A stretch of 14,417 bases of DNA, taken from assembly GCA_030067055.1 (NCBI GenBank), contig JASJAL010000020.1, forward strand, positions 1 to 14,417, in the 5' to 3' direction. This document shows, one piece after another, positions 6,091 through 14,417 of the stretch. Made by a program: the position numbers and the translations under genes. The notes below the pieces were generated by a model. That model ran no database searches. It was not told where the DNA came from and was given only the letters and a program-made list of their open reading frames with translations. Source of the DNA: Kiloniellales bacterium (GTDB lineage: Bacteria > Pseudomonadota > Alphaproteobacteria > Kiloniellales > JAKSBE01). How positions within the stretch are numbered: the stretch's first letter is position 1; each line of letters starts with the position of its first letter.

Positions 6091-7082
6091 CCGCCCCCGG
6101 CTCCCGGCAGAACGACGGCACCTTGCCGGGCGGGCACGTCCCGGTGCTGCTGGACGAGGTGCTCGAGGCGCTGGCCCCGCGCGACGGCGCGATCTACGTC
6201 GACGCCACCTTCGGCGCCGGCGGCTACAGCCGCGCCATCCTGGACGCCGCCGACTGCGCGGTCTGGGGCTTGGACCGCGATCCCGATGCGATCGCCGAGG
6301 GCCGGCCCCTGGCCGAAAGCTACGGCGGCCGCCTGACCCTGGTCGAAGGCCGCTTCGGCGAGATGGACGATCTGGTCACGGCCCGGCCCATCGATGGCGT
6401 GGCCTTGGACCTCGGCGTCTCCTCCATGCAGCTGGACCGGCCCGAGCGCGGCTTCTCCTTCCGCGCCGACGGGCCCCTGGACATGCGCATGGGCGGCAGC
6501 GGGCCGAGCGCGGCCGATCTGGTCAACGGCTGCCCGGAAGCCGAACTGGCCGACATCATCTACCGCTACGGCGAAGAGCGCCGCTCGCGCCGCATCGCCC
6601 GCGCCATCGTTGAGGCGCGCCGCAGCGAGCGGATCGAGCGCACCCTGCAGCTGGCCGAGATCGTCCGCGCGGCGGTGAAGCCCCGCGGCGAGACCATTCA
6701 TCCGGCGACCCGGACCTTCCAGGCCCTGCGGATCGCCGTCAACGACGAGCTGGCGGAAATCGACGCCGGCCTGGCCGCGGCCGAGCGGCTGCTCGCCCCC
6801 GGCGGGCGACTGGCCGTGGTCGCTTTCCATTCCCTTGAAGACCGCAAGGTCAAGAGCTTCCTGCGCACGCGGAGCGGGGCCCTCCCCAGGACCTCCCGTC
6901 ACCTGCCCGCCACTACGCAGGTCGACCGGGCTCCCACCTTTGAGCTCCTCCTCAAAGGGGCCCGGAAGCCGACGGCGACGGAAATCTCCGTCAACCCCAG
7001 GGCGCGCTCTGCCCGGTTGCGCGCCGCCCGTCGCACGTCGGCAGATGCTTGGCGGCCAGCCGCCTCAGGAGGCGACTCTTGA
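6087..7082 (+). CDS. rsmH: 16S rRNA (cytosine(1402)-N4)-methyltransferase RsmH (MraW)
   Basis: The protein has 331 residues, a usual size. It uses S-adenosylmethionine to methylate N4 of C1402 in 16S rRNA, near the ribosomal P site. The SAM-binding motif is [10 protein letters not shown] (39-48). Family motifs follow: [10 protein letters not shown] (108-117), RGFSF (121-125), LDMRM (131-135), [12 protein letters not shown] (about 219-230) and VAFHSLEDR (about 253-261). The start overlaps the mraZ stop, with GGAGG (6076-6080) 6 nt upstream. An upstream in-frame extension to about 5565 is possible but runs through mraZ in the wrong frame and lacks family character. The last codons contain the ribosome site and start of ftsL. 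Confidence 0.97.
   Translation: MTAPGSRQNDGTLPGGHVPVLLDEVLEALAPRDGAIYVDATFGAGGYSRAILDAADCAVWGLDRDPDAIAEGRPLAESYGGRLTLVEGRFGEMDDLVTARPIDGVALDLGVSSMQLDRPERGFSFRADGPLDMRMGGSGPSAADLVNGCPEAELADIIYRYGEERRSRRIARAIVEARRSERIERTLQLAEIVRAAVKPRGETIHPATRTFQALRIAVNDELAEIDAGLAAAERLLAPGGRLAVVAFHSLEDRKVKSFLRTRSGALPRTSRHLPATTQVDRAPTFELLLKGARKPTATEISVNPRARSARLRAARRTSADAWRPAASGGDS
7067..7072 (+). promoter_or_regulatory. Strong ribosome binding site deciding the ftsL start
   Basis: AGGAGG inside the end of rsmH stands 6 nt before TTG at 7079-7081. It is the best Shine-Dalgarno match in this operon and selects this rare start over the upstream TTG at 7049. Confidence 0.75.
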
Positions 7083-7414
7083 GTCGGCTGGCCGCCGTTC
7101 TTTGGATTTTCAGCGCCGCGCTGATCGCGGTCGTGCTCTTCGCGCTCAAGCACGAAGTGCAGCGGCTGGAGCGCGAGCTGCAGCTGGTCAGCCGGCAGAT
7201 CGTCGCCGACCAGCAGGCGACCCACGTCCTGAAGGCCGAGTGGAGCTACCTCAACCAGCCGTCGCGGATCGCCGACCTGGCCTTGCGTCATCTTCGGCTG
7301 CAACCGCTCAGGACCTCCCAGATCATCGACATCGAGGCCGTGCCGACCCGGCCGGTCCCCGGCGTCAAGCCGCAACCGCCCCGGAAACTCGTCAACGCGG
7401 AGCGCCTTCAATGA
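7079..7414 (+). CDS. ftsL: Cell division protein FtsL
   Basis: With the TTG start at 7079 the protein has 111 residues. It has one transmembrane helix (about 4-23), a periplasmic coiled coil beginning [15 protein letters not shown] (23-37) and the alphaproteobacterial AEWSYLNQP block (53-61), followed by HLRLQP and a proline-rich tail. FtsL joins FtsB and FtsQ in the divisome and helps activate the FtsW-FtsI septal synthase. Its place between rsmH and ftsI is standard. The start overlaps the rsmH stop (TTGA) and follows AGGAGG. A longer form from TTG 7049 would add ten mostly basic residues and cannot be excluded. The stop overlaps the ftsI ATG, again ATGA. Confidence 0.93.
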   Translation: MSRLAAVLWIFSAALIAVVLFALKHEVQRLERELQLVSRQIVADQQATHVLKAEWSYLNQPSRIADLALRHLRLQPLRTSQIIDIEAVPTRPVPGVKPQPPRKLVNAERLQ

Positions 7415-9171
7415 CCCGCCGTGTCACTTCCCGCCGCCGGCCCCGCCGCCCTCGGCCCGCTGACCGCGGCAAGGCACCGGCCGACCTGGTGCTGCTCGAC
7501 AGCACGACCTCGCAGGCCCTGGAGGCCGGACGGACCCGCCTGATCGCGGTCGGCCTGCTGTTCTGCCTGGCCTTCGGGATCGTCGGCGTGCGGGTCGTGG
7601 ACCTTTCCCTGCTGCGCGACGGCAACGAGCCACGCCTGGCTTCGGAGGCCGGCCGCAAGACCCTGATCACCGACCGCGCCGACATCGTCGACCGCAACGG
7701 CGTCGTCCTGGCGACCAGCCTGCCGACCGCATCGCTCTACGCCAACCCGCGCCAGGTCCGCGACCCCGAAGCGACCGCCGCCGCCCTGGCGCGCGTGCTG
7801 GCCGACGTCAACCCGGTGGTCCTGGCCGGAAAGTTGCGCAGCGACCGCTCTTTCGTCTGGCTCAAGCGCAACCTGTCGCCGCGCGAGCACTACGAGGTCA
7901 ACCGCCTCGGCGTGCCCGGCCTCGACTTCAAGCGCGAGGAGCAGCGGGTCTATCCGCACGGCGACCTGATGACCCATGTCCTGGGCCTGGTCGACGTCGA
8001 CAACCAGGGCATCGCCGGCCTCGAAAAGCGCTTTGACGGCCGTCTGCGCGGCGGCAGCGAGTCTCTGGCCCTGAGCATCGACCTGCGCCTGCAGCACATC
8101 CTGAGCGAAGAGCTCTACGGTGCCATGACCGCCTACGAGGCGATCGGCGCCGCCGGAATGATCCTCGACGCCGAGACCGGCGAGGTCCTGGCCATGTCCT
8201 CGCTGCCTACCTTCGAGCCGGAGCAGGCCGGGCGCGCCAGCGAGGAGGCCCGCTTCAACCGGGCCGCGCTGGGCGTTTACGAGATGGGCTCGGTCTTCAA
8301 GATCTTCACCACCGCCCTGGCGCTGGAAAGCGGCGCGTTGACCCTGGCCGACGGCTTCGACACCAGCAAGCCGATCCGGGTCGCGCGGCACACGATCCGC
8401 GACTACAAGCCGAAGAACCGCTGGCTGTCGATCCCGGAGATCTTCGTCTACTCGAGCAACATCGGCACCGTGCAGATGGCCATGGAGACCGGCACCGAGG
8501 CGCAGCAGGGCTTCCTCGATTCGCTTGGACTGCTGACCCCGGCCGCGATCGAGCTGCCCGAGGTCGGGGCGCCGATGCTGCCCTCGCCCTGGCGCGAGAT
8601 CAACACGATGACTATCTCTTTCGGACACGGGATGGCGGTCTCTCCCGTGCAGTTGACCAGTGCCGTCGCCTCGGTGGTGAACGGCGGTGAGCTGCGCCCC
8701 GCCACCCTGCTGAAGCGGCTGGCGGGCGCGCCCGAGGGAGGCCGTCGCGTGCTCAGCAAGTCGACCTCGAACAAGATGCGCTGGCTGATGCGCCAGGTCG
8801 TCCTCCAGGGCACCGGCGGCAAGGCCGCGGCGCCCGGCTACATGGTCGGCGGCAAGACCGGAACCGCCGACAAGCTGCGCAACGGTCGCTACAGCCGCGG
8901 CTCGCGGATCGCGTCCTTCATCGGTGCTTTCCCGATGCACGCGCCGCGCTACGTGATCTTTGCGATGGTCGACGAGCCCAAGGGACAGAAGCAGAGCTAC
9001 GGCTATGCCACCGGCGGCTGGGTTGCCGCCCCGGCCGTGGGCCGGGTGGTCGAGCGGATCGCGCCGCTGGTCGGAATCAAGCCATTACCCGTGCGAGACG
9101 AGGAAGAGGGGGAAACCGCGGATCTGATGATCCAGGCGTCGGCAGAGGGTTTTGCCTTTGCGTTTGAGTGA
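7411..9171 (+). CDS. ftsI: Peptidoglycan D,D-transpeptidase FtsI (PBP3)
   Basis: The protein has 586 residues and is the class B penicillin-binding protein that cross-links septal peptidoglycan. A very basic cytoplasmic tail (1-25, RRRPRRPRP) precedes a signal-anchor helix (about 43-63). The pedestal domain includes RADIVDRNGVVLA (89-101) and RVYPHG (179-184). The transpeptidase domain, from about 225, has all three active-site motifs: S294-V-F-K297 with the nucleophile S294, S348-S-N350, and K482-T-G-T485. Nothing is missing or broken. The ATG overlaps the ftsL stop and GGAG (7399-7402) is 8 nt upstream. The 3' end overlaps the start of murE by 14 nt. It works with FtsW, not in this window, but usually encoded after murD. 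Confidence 0.97.
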   Translation: MTRRVTSRRRPRRPRPADRGKAPADLVLLDSTTSQALEAGRTRLIAVGLLFCLAFGIVGVRVVDLSLLRDGNEPRLASEAGRKTLITDRADIVDRNGVVLATSLPTASLYANPRQVRDPEATAAALARVLADVNPVVLAGKLRSDRSFVWLKRNLSPREHYEVNRLGVPGLDFKREEQRVYPHGDLMTHVLGLVDVDNQGIAGLEKRFDGRLRGGSESLALSIDLRLQHILSEELYGAMTAYEAIGAAGMILDAETGEVLAMSSLPTFEPEQAGRASEEARFNRAALGVYEMGSVFKIFTTALALESGALTLADGFDTSKPIRVARHTIRDYKPKNRWLSIPEIFVYSSNIGTVQMAMETGTEAQQGFLDSLGLLTPAAIELPEVGAPMLPSPWREINTMTISFGHGMAVSPVQLTSAVASVVNGGELRPATLLKRLAGAPEGGRRVLSKSTSNKMRWLMRQVVLQGTGGKAAAPGYMVGGKTGTADKLRNGRYSRGSRIASFIGAFPMHAPRYVIFAMVDEPKGQKQSYGYATGGWVAAPAVGRVVERIAPLVGIKPLPVRDEEEGETADLMIQASAEGFAFAFE

Positions 9172-10642
9172 CTTGGCAGAAGGAACAACCTGTGAAATGG
9201 CCGCAGGCGCTAAGCTTAAAGACATCGAAATCCGCGGCCTGACAGCCGACAGCAGGCAGGTTGAAGACGGTTACCTCTTCGCCGCCCTCCCCGGGACCCG
9301 ACAGGACGGCCGAGCTTTCATAGACGACGCCCTGGACCACGGCGCAGCCGCGGTCCTTGCGCCTTTAGGCACCCGGCTCAAGGCTCCGAACCGCCCGGTC
9401 GCACTGCTTACCGACGAAAACCCGCGCCGGCGATTGGCGCTGATCGCGGCCCGCTTCTTTGCCGAGCAGCCGGCCAACATCGCCGCCGTGACCGGGACCA
9501 ACGGCAAGACCTCCGTGGCCAGCTTTACCCGGCAGATCTGGGAGGCCGACGGACAGCGCGCCGCCAGCCTCGGCACCCTGGGCCTGGAACCGCCGGTCAT
9601 GGAAGGCCCGGGCGGCCTGACCACGCCCGACCCGGTCGCCCTGCACCACTGTCTCTCGGACCTGGCACGGGCCGGCTACGACCACCTGGCGATCGAGGCC
9701 TCCAGCCATGGCCTCGACCAGTTCCGGCTCGACGGCCTGCGGGTCACCGCCGCGGCCTTCACCAACCTTTCGCGCGACCACCTGGACTATCACGGAGACA
9801 TGGCCAGCTATCGCGAGGCCAAGCAGCGGCTCTTTTCGGAGTTGCTGATTCCCGGCGGCGCCGGCACCGCGATCCTCAACGCCGACGCGCCGGAGTCGGG
9901 CCACTACGCCCAGGCCGCCGAGGCCCGGCGCTGTCATGTGCTGACCTACGGCCGACAGGGCAAGGACATCCGGCTACGGGCCGTCGCGCCCGAGGCCGAA
10001 AGCCAGATCCTGGAACTGGAGGCCTTCGGCAAGACCCACAAGCTTCGCCTGCCCCTGGCCGGCCTCTTCCAGGCGCACAACGCCCTGGCCGCGCTCGGCC
10101 TGGCGGTCGCCACCGGGGTCGGGCCCGAGGACGCAGTCGCGGCGCTCGAGGGCCTGCGGCCGGTCCACGGCCGCCTGGAAAAGGTCGGCGAGACCCCGAG
10201 CGGCGGCCAGGTCTACGTCGACTACGCTCACACCCCCGACGCCCTGACCAGCGCGCTGCAGGCGCTGCGGCCGCACAGCCGCGGGCGGCTGATCGTGGTC
10301 TTCGGGGCCGGCGGCGATCGCGATCCCGGCAAGCGGCCGATGATGGGCGCGGCCGCGGCGGAACACGCCGACCTCACCATCGTCACCGACGACAACCCGC
10401 GCAGCGAGGACCCGGCAGCAATCCGCCAGGCGATCCTGGCCGCCGTTCCCGGCGCCACGGAGTCTGACGACCGCGGCCTGGCGATCCGCGATGCCGTCGA
10501 CCGGCTCGAGGCCGGGGATTTACTGCTGATTGCCGGCAAGGGTCACGAGACCGGTCAGACGGTCGGCGACCGGGTCCTGCCCTTCGACGACTGCGAAGCG
10601 GCGCGCGCCGCCATCGCCGCCCTCGGCGGAGACGCGGGATGA
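9158..10642 (+). CDS. murE: UDP-MurNAc-L-Ala-D-Glu:meso-diaminopimelate ligase MurE
   Basis: The enzyme has 494 residues and adds meso-diaminopimelate to UDP-MurNAc-L-Ala-D-Glu with ATP in the cytoplasm. The P-loop is TGTNGKT (112-118). TNLSRDHLDYHG (about 202-213), a likely carbamylated lysine in YREAKQ (K222), VDYAHTPDAL, DNPR (412-415) and KGHE (461-464) follow. DNPR indicates meso-diaminopimelate rather than lysine. The start is uncertain because only TTG codons are available (9152, 9158, 9164, 9173). I prefer 9158, since AGAGGG (9144-9149) is 8 nt upstream and the product opens MRLSDL, as in relatives. The start lies within ftsI, so translation is probably coupled. One small oddity is FGAGGDRD, where many relatives have FGCGGDRD. 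The stop overlaps murF in ATGA. Confidence 0.95.
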   Translation: MRLSDLAEGTTCEMAAGAKLKDIEIRGLTADSRQVEDGYLFAALPGTRQDGRAFIDDALDHGAAAVLAPLGTRLKAPNRPVALLTDENPRRRLALIAARFFAEQPANIAAVTGTNGKTSVASFTRQIWEADGQRAASLGTLGLEPPVMEGPGGLTTPDPVALHHCLSDLARAGYDHLAIEASSHGLDQFRLDGLRVTAAAFTNLSRDHLDYHGDMASYREAKQRLFSELLIPGGAGTAILNADAPESGHYAQAAEARRCHVLTYGRQGKDIRLRAVAPEAESQILELEAFGKTHKLRLPLAGLFQAHNALAALGLAVATGVGPEDAVAALEGLRPVHGRLEKVGETPSGGQVYVDYAHTPDALTSALQALRPHSRGRLIVVFGAGGDRDPGKRPMMGAAAAEHADLTIVTDDNPRSEDPAAIRQAILAAVPGATESDDRGLAIRDAVDRLEAGDLLLIAGKGHETGQTVGDRVLPFDDCEAARAAIAALGGDAG

Positions 10643-12066
10643 GCGCTGCCCTCTGGACAGCGAAGGAAGCCGCGCTCGCGACCGGCGGGCGGAGCCAGGG
10701 CGACTGGGAGGCCAGCGGCGTGTCGATCGACAGCCGCAGCGTCGCAGCCGGCGACCTCTTCGTCGCGCTCAAAGGCCCCAGCTTCGACGGCCACGACTAC
10801 GTCACCGACGCCCTCGGCAAGGGTGCGGCCGCGGCCATGGTCTCCAAGGCGCTGGAAGCGCTGGCGAGCGATGCGCCGCTGCTCCGCGTCGGCGACACGC
10901 TGGAAGCCCTGACCGCCTTGGGACAGGCGGCCCGTACCCGCAGCCAGGCCCGCTTCATCGGCGTCACCGGCAGCTGCGGCAAGACCGGGACCAAGGAGGC
11001 GCTGAAGGCCTGCCTCGCGGCCCAGGGCGCGACCGCGGCCAGCGTCGCCAGCTTCAACAACCACTGGGGCGTACCCCTGTCCCTGGCGCGTATGGCGCAG
11101 GACTCCGCCTACGGAGTCTTCGAGGTCGGCATGAATCATCCGGGCGAGATCTCGGCGCTGACCGCGATCTTGCGGCCGCACGTCGCGATCATCACCACGA
11201 TCGAGCCGGTGCACCTGGAATACTTCGAGTCGGTCGAGGCCATTGCCGATGCCAAGGCCGAGATCTTCGAATCCATGGGCGCCGACGGCGCCGCGGTGCT
11301 CAACCGCGACAACGCCTACTACGAGCACCTGGCCGGCAAGGCCCGGGCCAGCGGGGTCGGCCGGATCATTGGCTTCGGCACCGCGCCGGGCGCGGAGCTT
11401 CGCCTCGAGTCCTGCGACCTGGGCGAACGCTCCAGCCAGGTCCGTGCCGAGGTCTTCGGCCGGCGCGTCGACTACCGGCTCGGGCTGCCGGGCCAGCACT
11501 CGGTGATGAACTCCCTCGCGGTGCTGGGCGCCGTCGAGGCCGCCGGTGCCGATCTCGATAAGGCGATGCTCGAACTGGCCAAGCTCGAGCCGCTGAAGGG
11601 TCGCGGCGCGCGGACAGAAATCGCTCTGCCCGGCGGCGGCAGCTTCGAGTTGATCGACGACAGCTACAACGCCAATCCCAGCTCGCTGCGCGCCGCCATC
11701 GCGGTGCTCGGCGGCAGCCGGCCGGAGAACGGCGGCCGCCGGATCGCGATCCTGGGAGACATGCTCGAGCTCGGCACCGAGGCGAAGCAGCTGCACGCCG
11801 GTCTGGCGGGACCGATCGCGGAGGCCGGCGTCGATCTGGTGTTCAGCTGCGGGCCCCTGATGGCGGCCCTGTCTGAAGCCTTGCCACAGGACCTGCGCGG
11901 CGGCCATGCCCCGGACTCGCAGGCCCTGGCCCCCGAGGTCGTGGACGCGCTCGGCCCGGGCGACATCGTCCTGGTCAAGGGTTCCCTCGGCAGCCGGATG
12001 GCCGTCGTGGTCGAGGCCCTGAAAGGTATTGGCGGCACGTCCCCACAAGCGACTGCAGGCGAGTGA
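10639..12066 (+). CDS. murF: UDP-MurNAc-tripeptide:D-Ala-D-Ala ligase MurF
   Basis: The protein has 475 residues and adds D-Ala-D-Ala to UDP-MurNAc-tripeptide, finishing the cytoplasmic pentapeptide precursor. The N-terminal substrate domain contains [18 protein letters not shown] (29-46). The P-loop is [13 protein letters not shown] (108-120), with the TKE that marks Mur[11 protein letters not shown], the block N-R-D-N in [18 protein letters not shown] and [10 protein letters not shown] follow in family order, then ILGDMLELG. It overlaps murE by ATGA, with GGAG 7 nt upstream of the ATG. Its stop is 13 nt before mraY. The product is the MraY substrate, so gene order follows the pathway. Confidence 0.97.
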   Translation: MSAALWTAKEAALATGGRSQGDWEASGVSIDSRSVAAGDLFVALKGPSFDGHDYVTDALGKGAAAAMVSKALEALASDAPLLRVGDTLEALTALGQAARTRSQARFIGVTGSCGKTGTKEALKACLAAQGATAASVASFNNHWGVPLSLARMAQDSAYGVFEVGMNHPGEISALTAILRPHVAIITTIEPVHLEYFESVEAIADAKAEIFESMGADGAAVLNRDNAYYEHLAGKARASGVGRIIGFGTAPGAELRLESCDLGERSSQVRAEVFGRRVDYRLGLPGQHSVMNSLAVLGAVEAAGADLDKAMLELAKLEPLKGRGARTEIALPGGGSFELIDDSYNANPSSLRAAIAVLGGSRPENGGRRIAILGDMLELGTEAKQLHAGLAGPIAEAGVDLVFSCGPLMAALSEALPQDLRGGHAPDSQALAPEVVDALGPGDIVLVKGSLGSRMAVVVEALKGIGGTSPQATAGE

Positions 12067-12079
12067 GGCCGGACCCCGG

Positions 12080-13168
12080 ATGCTGTTCAACCTCCTGACC
12101 CCGCTGTCCGACGAGTATCTCGTCTTCAACCTGTTCCGCTACCTCACCTTTCGCAGCGGCGGCGCGGTGCTGACGGCGCTGGTCATCTCCTTCGTGGTCG
12201 GCCCCTGGATCATCGCCTGGCTGCGCCGGATCCAGAAGGAAGGCCAGCCGATCCGCGAGGACGGCCCGGAAAGCCATCTGATCACCAAGGCCGGCACCCC
12301 GACCATGGGCGGCGTCCTGATCCTGCTGGCGATCTCGATCTCGACCTTGCTCTGGGCTGACCTGACCAATGGCTATGTCTGGGCGATCCTGATCATCACG
12401 GTGGGCTTCGGCCTGATCGGTTTCACCGACGACTACCTCAAGCTGACCCATCGCAGCTCCAAGGGCCTGTCCGGTCGTATCAAGCTGCTGGCACAGATCC
12501 TGATCAGCCTGGCGGCGACCCTGTGGATCATGGACATCAGCCCGCAGAACATGGCCCAGCACCTGGCGGTGCCCTTCATCAAGGACCTGCTGCTGAACCT
12601 CGGCTGGGCGTTCGTCGCGCTTGCGATTGTCGTCATGGTCGGGGCCTCGAACGCGGTCAACCTGACCGACGGCCTGGACGGTCTGGCCATCGTCCCGGTG
12701 ATGATCGCCGCCGCCTGCTTCGGCTTCATCGCCTACCTGGTCGGCAACGCCGTCTTCTCCAACTACCTGCAGATCCACTACGTGCCCGGCACCGGTGAGC
12801 TGGCGGTGTTCTGCGCCGCCCTGGTCGGTGCCAGCCTCGGCTTCCTCTGGTTCAACGCTCCGCCGGCCATGGTCTTCATGGGCGACACCGGCTCACTGTC
12901 CTGCGGCGGCGCGCTCGGCGGGATCGCGGTGATCACAAAGCACGAGCTGGTGCTGGCCATCATCGGCGGCGTCTTCGTGCTCGAGACCGTGTCGGTGATC
13001 GTCCAGGTCGTCTCCTTCAAGCTGACCGGCCGGCGGGTCTTCCGGATGGCGCCGCTGCACCATCATTTCGAGAAGAAGGGCTGGCAGGAGCCGACGATCG
13101 TGATCCGGTTCTGGATCATCGCCTCGATCCTGGCGCTTGCCGGCCTTGCGACTCTGAAGTTGAGGTGA
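12080..13168 (+). CDS. mraY: Phospho-N-acetylmuramoyl-pentapeptide transferase MraY
   Basis: The protein has 362 residues and about ten membrane helices. It transfers phospho-MurNAc-pentapeptide from UDP to undecaprenyl phosphate, making lipid I at the inner membrane. It contains GTPTMGG (72-78), the aspartate pair D117-D118 in [17 protein letters not shown] (194-202) with a catalytic aspartate, VFMGDTGS (265-272) and [13 protein letters not shown] (323-335). These are the key MraY residues. The ATG at 12080 gives the usual opening [11 protein letters not shown] longer in-frame reading from 12029 would start inside murF and add non-family residues. GAGG lies about 11 nt upstream. The gene comes after murF and 10 nt before murD. 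Confidence 0.97.
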   Translation: MLFNLLTPLSDEYLVFNLFRYLTFRSGGAVLTALVISFVVGPWIIAWLRRIQKEGQPIREDGPESHLITKAGTPTMGGVLILLAISISTLLWADLTNGYVWAILIITVGFGLIGFTDDYLKLTHRSSKGLSGRIKLLAQILISLAATLWIMDISPQNMAQHLAVPFIKDLLLNLGWAFVALAIVVMVGASNAVNLTDGLDGLAIVPVMIAAACFGFIAYLVGNAVFSNYLQIHYVPGTGELAVFCAALVGASLGFLWFNAPPAMVFMGDTGSLSCGGALGGIAVITKHELVLAIIGGVFVLETVSVIVQVVSFKLTGRRVFRMAPLHHHFEKKGWQEPTIVIRFWIIASILALAGLATLKLR

Positions 13169-13178
13169 GGTCGGGGTC

Positions 13179-14417
13179 GTGCGGATCGAGCTGCCTTTCT
13201 TCAACACCTTGCCGGTCGCGGTCCTCGGCCTCGGCAAGTCCGGCCTGGCCGCGGCCCGGGTCCTGAAGGACAGCGGCGCCGAGGTCTGGGCCTGGGACGA
13301 CAACGAGGACGTCCGCGCCCGGGCGCGCGAGCAGGGCATCCCGGTCGTCGACCTGCAGGGCTGCAACTGGCAGGAGCTGACCACCCTGGTGCTGTCGCCG
13401 GGCATCCCGCACAGCTACCCGGAACCCCATCCCGTGGCCGAGCTGGCCCGCAAGCACGGGGTCGAGATCATCGGTGACATCGAGCTGCTGGCCCGCGCCC
13501 AGCGCGACGCCCAGTACCTCGGCGTGACCGGCACCAACGGCAAGTCGACCACCACCGCCCTGATCGGCCACATCCTGGAGACCGCGGGCCGCAGCGTGGA
13601 GATCGGCGGCAACCTCGGCATCCCGGCGCTCGAGCTGGAGCCGCTCGACATGGGCGGCGTCTACGTGCTCGAGATGTCCTCCTATCAGCTCGAGCTGACG
13701 CTCTCGATCACCTTCGACGTCGCCGTCCTGCTCAACATTTCGCCCGACCACCTGGAGCGCCACGGCGGCTTCGAGGGCTACGTCGCTGCCAAGCGCCAGA
13801 TCTTCCACCGCCAGACCAAACCGCGGACCGCGGTGATCGGAGTGGACGACGAGACCTGCCGTAGCATCTGCGACGCCCTGCGCGCCGAAGACGATCAGAT
13901 CGTCGTGCCGATCTCCGGCAACGGCCGGGTGGTGGGCGGCGTCTACGCGGCCGAGGGCGTGCTCTACGACGAGACCGAAGGCGGCCCGGTGCCGGCCCTC
14001 GACCTGCGCGAGATCATCAGCTTGCCCGGGGCGCACAACTGGCAAAACGCCGCGGCCGCCTTCGCCGCCTGCCGGGCGATCGGCCTGCAGCCGGCGGTCA
14101 TCGCCGCCTGCCTGCGCAGCTTCCCCGGCCTCGCGCACCGTCAGGAAGCGCTGACGGTGATCGACGGCGTGCTCTACGTGAACGATTCCAAGGCAACCAA
14201 CGCCGACGCCGCGGCCAAGGCCCTGGCCTGCTACGACGCGATCTACTGGATCGCGGGCGGCCGAGCCAAGGACGGCAGCCTGCGCGGCCTGGAGCCCTTC
14301 TTTGACCGGATCGTTCATGCCTTCCTGATCGGCGAGGCGGCGGAGTCCATCGCTGCCGCGCTCGATGGGAAGGTGGACCACAGCATCTGCGGCGACCTCG
14401 AAACGGCCGTCGCCAGG
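13179..14417 (+). CDS. murD: UDP-MurNAc-L-alanine:D-glutamate ligase MurD, 3' end cut by window
   Basis: The window holds 413 codons of a gene whose family is usually about 440-470 residues long, so only the C-terminus is missing. MurD adds D-glutamate to UDP-MurNAc-L-Ala with ATP. The N-terminal substrate-binding loop is GLGKSG (17-22), SPGIP is at 73-77, the P-loop is GVTGTNGKST (115-124), then EMSSYQLE, NISPDHLERH, PGAHNWQN, HRQE (about 320) and NDSKATN (335-341). The GTG start follows GAGG (13167-13170) by 8 nt and lies 10 nt after the mraY stop. In the pathway it acts before MurE although its gene comes later, which is the standard dcw order. By common gene order ftsW, murG and murC would follow. 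Confidence 0.96.
   Translation, partial: MRIELPFFNTLPVAVLGLGKSGLAAARVLKDSGAEVWAWDDNEDVRARAREQGIPVVDLQGCNWQELTTLVLSPGIPHSYPEPHPVAELARKHGVEIIGDIELLARAQRDAQYLGVTGTNGKSTTTALIGHILETAGRSVEIGGNLGIPALELEPLDMGGVYVLEMSSYQLELTLSITFDVAVLLNISPDHLERHGGFEGYVAAKRQIFHRQTKPRTAVIGVDDETCRSICDALRAEDDQIVVPISGNGRVVGGVYAAEGVLYDETEGGPVPALDLREIISLPGAHNWQNAAAAFAACRAIGLQPAVIAACLRSFPGLAHRQEALTVIDGVLYVNDSKATNADAAAKALACYDAIYWIAGGRAKDGSLRGLEPFFDRIVHAFLIGEAAESIAAALDGKVDHSICGDLETAVAR

Noticed and set aside
5565..7082. Extended 505-codon reading of rsmH starting before mraZ
   Set aside because: The first 174 codons read mraZ in another frame. The family start at 6087 has GGAGG and an ATGA overlap.
7408..8940. 510-codon minus-strand frame opposite ftsI
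   Set aside because: Mirror frame of ftsI, rich in Gln, Asp, Gly and Ala with no domain. The ftsI frame carries all three active-site motifs.
10966..10995. Cysteine in the MurF P-loop (TGSCGKT)
   Set aside because: The position is variable within the loop and the G, K and T residues that bind ATP are intact, so no functional change is implied.
10555..12129. 524-codon minus-strand frame opposite murF
   Set aside because: Mirror frame of murF. No motif, no ribosome site of note, and murF is complete.

Overview
The window reads as a chromosomal segment of a GC-rich alphaproteobacterium, plausibly of Rhodospirillales type. I base this on protein flavour, on dense ATGA-type gene overlaps, and on two control sites of alphaproteobacterial type ahead of mraZ: a CtrA box (TTAA-N7-TTAAC) and a LexA box (GAAC-N7-GAAC). 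No taxon search was run.

Layout. Bases 1-1358 (minus strand) hold the 5' part of an ATP-dependent 5-oxoprolinase gene that runs off the left edge. A 174-bp divergent spacer (1359-1532) carries an unusual symmetric element: a 9-bp inverted repeat holding two facing TTGACA hexamers, flanked by 11-bp direct repeats, plus a separate perfect 16-bp palindrome. On the plus strand follow a membrane-anchored DUF3750-type protein (1533-2318), a TerB plus J-domain DjlA-like co-chaperone (2429-3175), an EamA-family exporter (3222-4109) and a cytoplasmic AmpD-like amidase (4112-4801). The RNase P RNA gene rnpB (about 4834-5238) comes next, with a candidate promoter whose -35 box contains the amidase stop codon.

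After a 387-bp regulatory spacer (5239-5625) comes the start of the division and cell wall (dcw) cluster: mraZ, rsmH (mraW), ftsL, ftsI, murE, murF, mraY and murD, the last cut by the right edge. The genes overlap or nearly abut, so one transcript with translational coupling is likely. MurE, MurF and MurD make UDP-MurNAc-pentapeptide and MraY moves it to the lipid carrier. FtsI cross-links septal peptidoglycan and FtsL is a divisome partner. RsmH methylates 16S rRNA, and MraZ is the probable autorepressor. The upstream amidase belongs to muropeptide recycling, so recycling and synthesis genes lie close together.

I see no wholly new multi-gene system. The most interesting material is regulatory. 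The mraZ upstream region stacks a LexA-type box, a CtrA-type box and a 10-bp-periodic MraZ-type array around a TTGACA promoter, which would join DNA damage, cell cycle and autoregulation at one division operon. The second is the symmetric element between the oxoprolinase and DUF3750 genes. Both come from reading the sequence and are untested.
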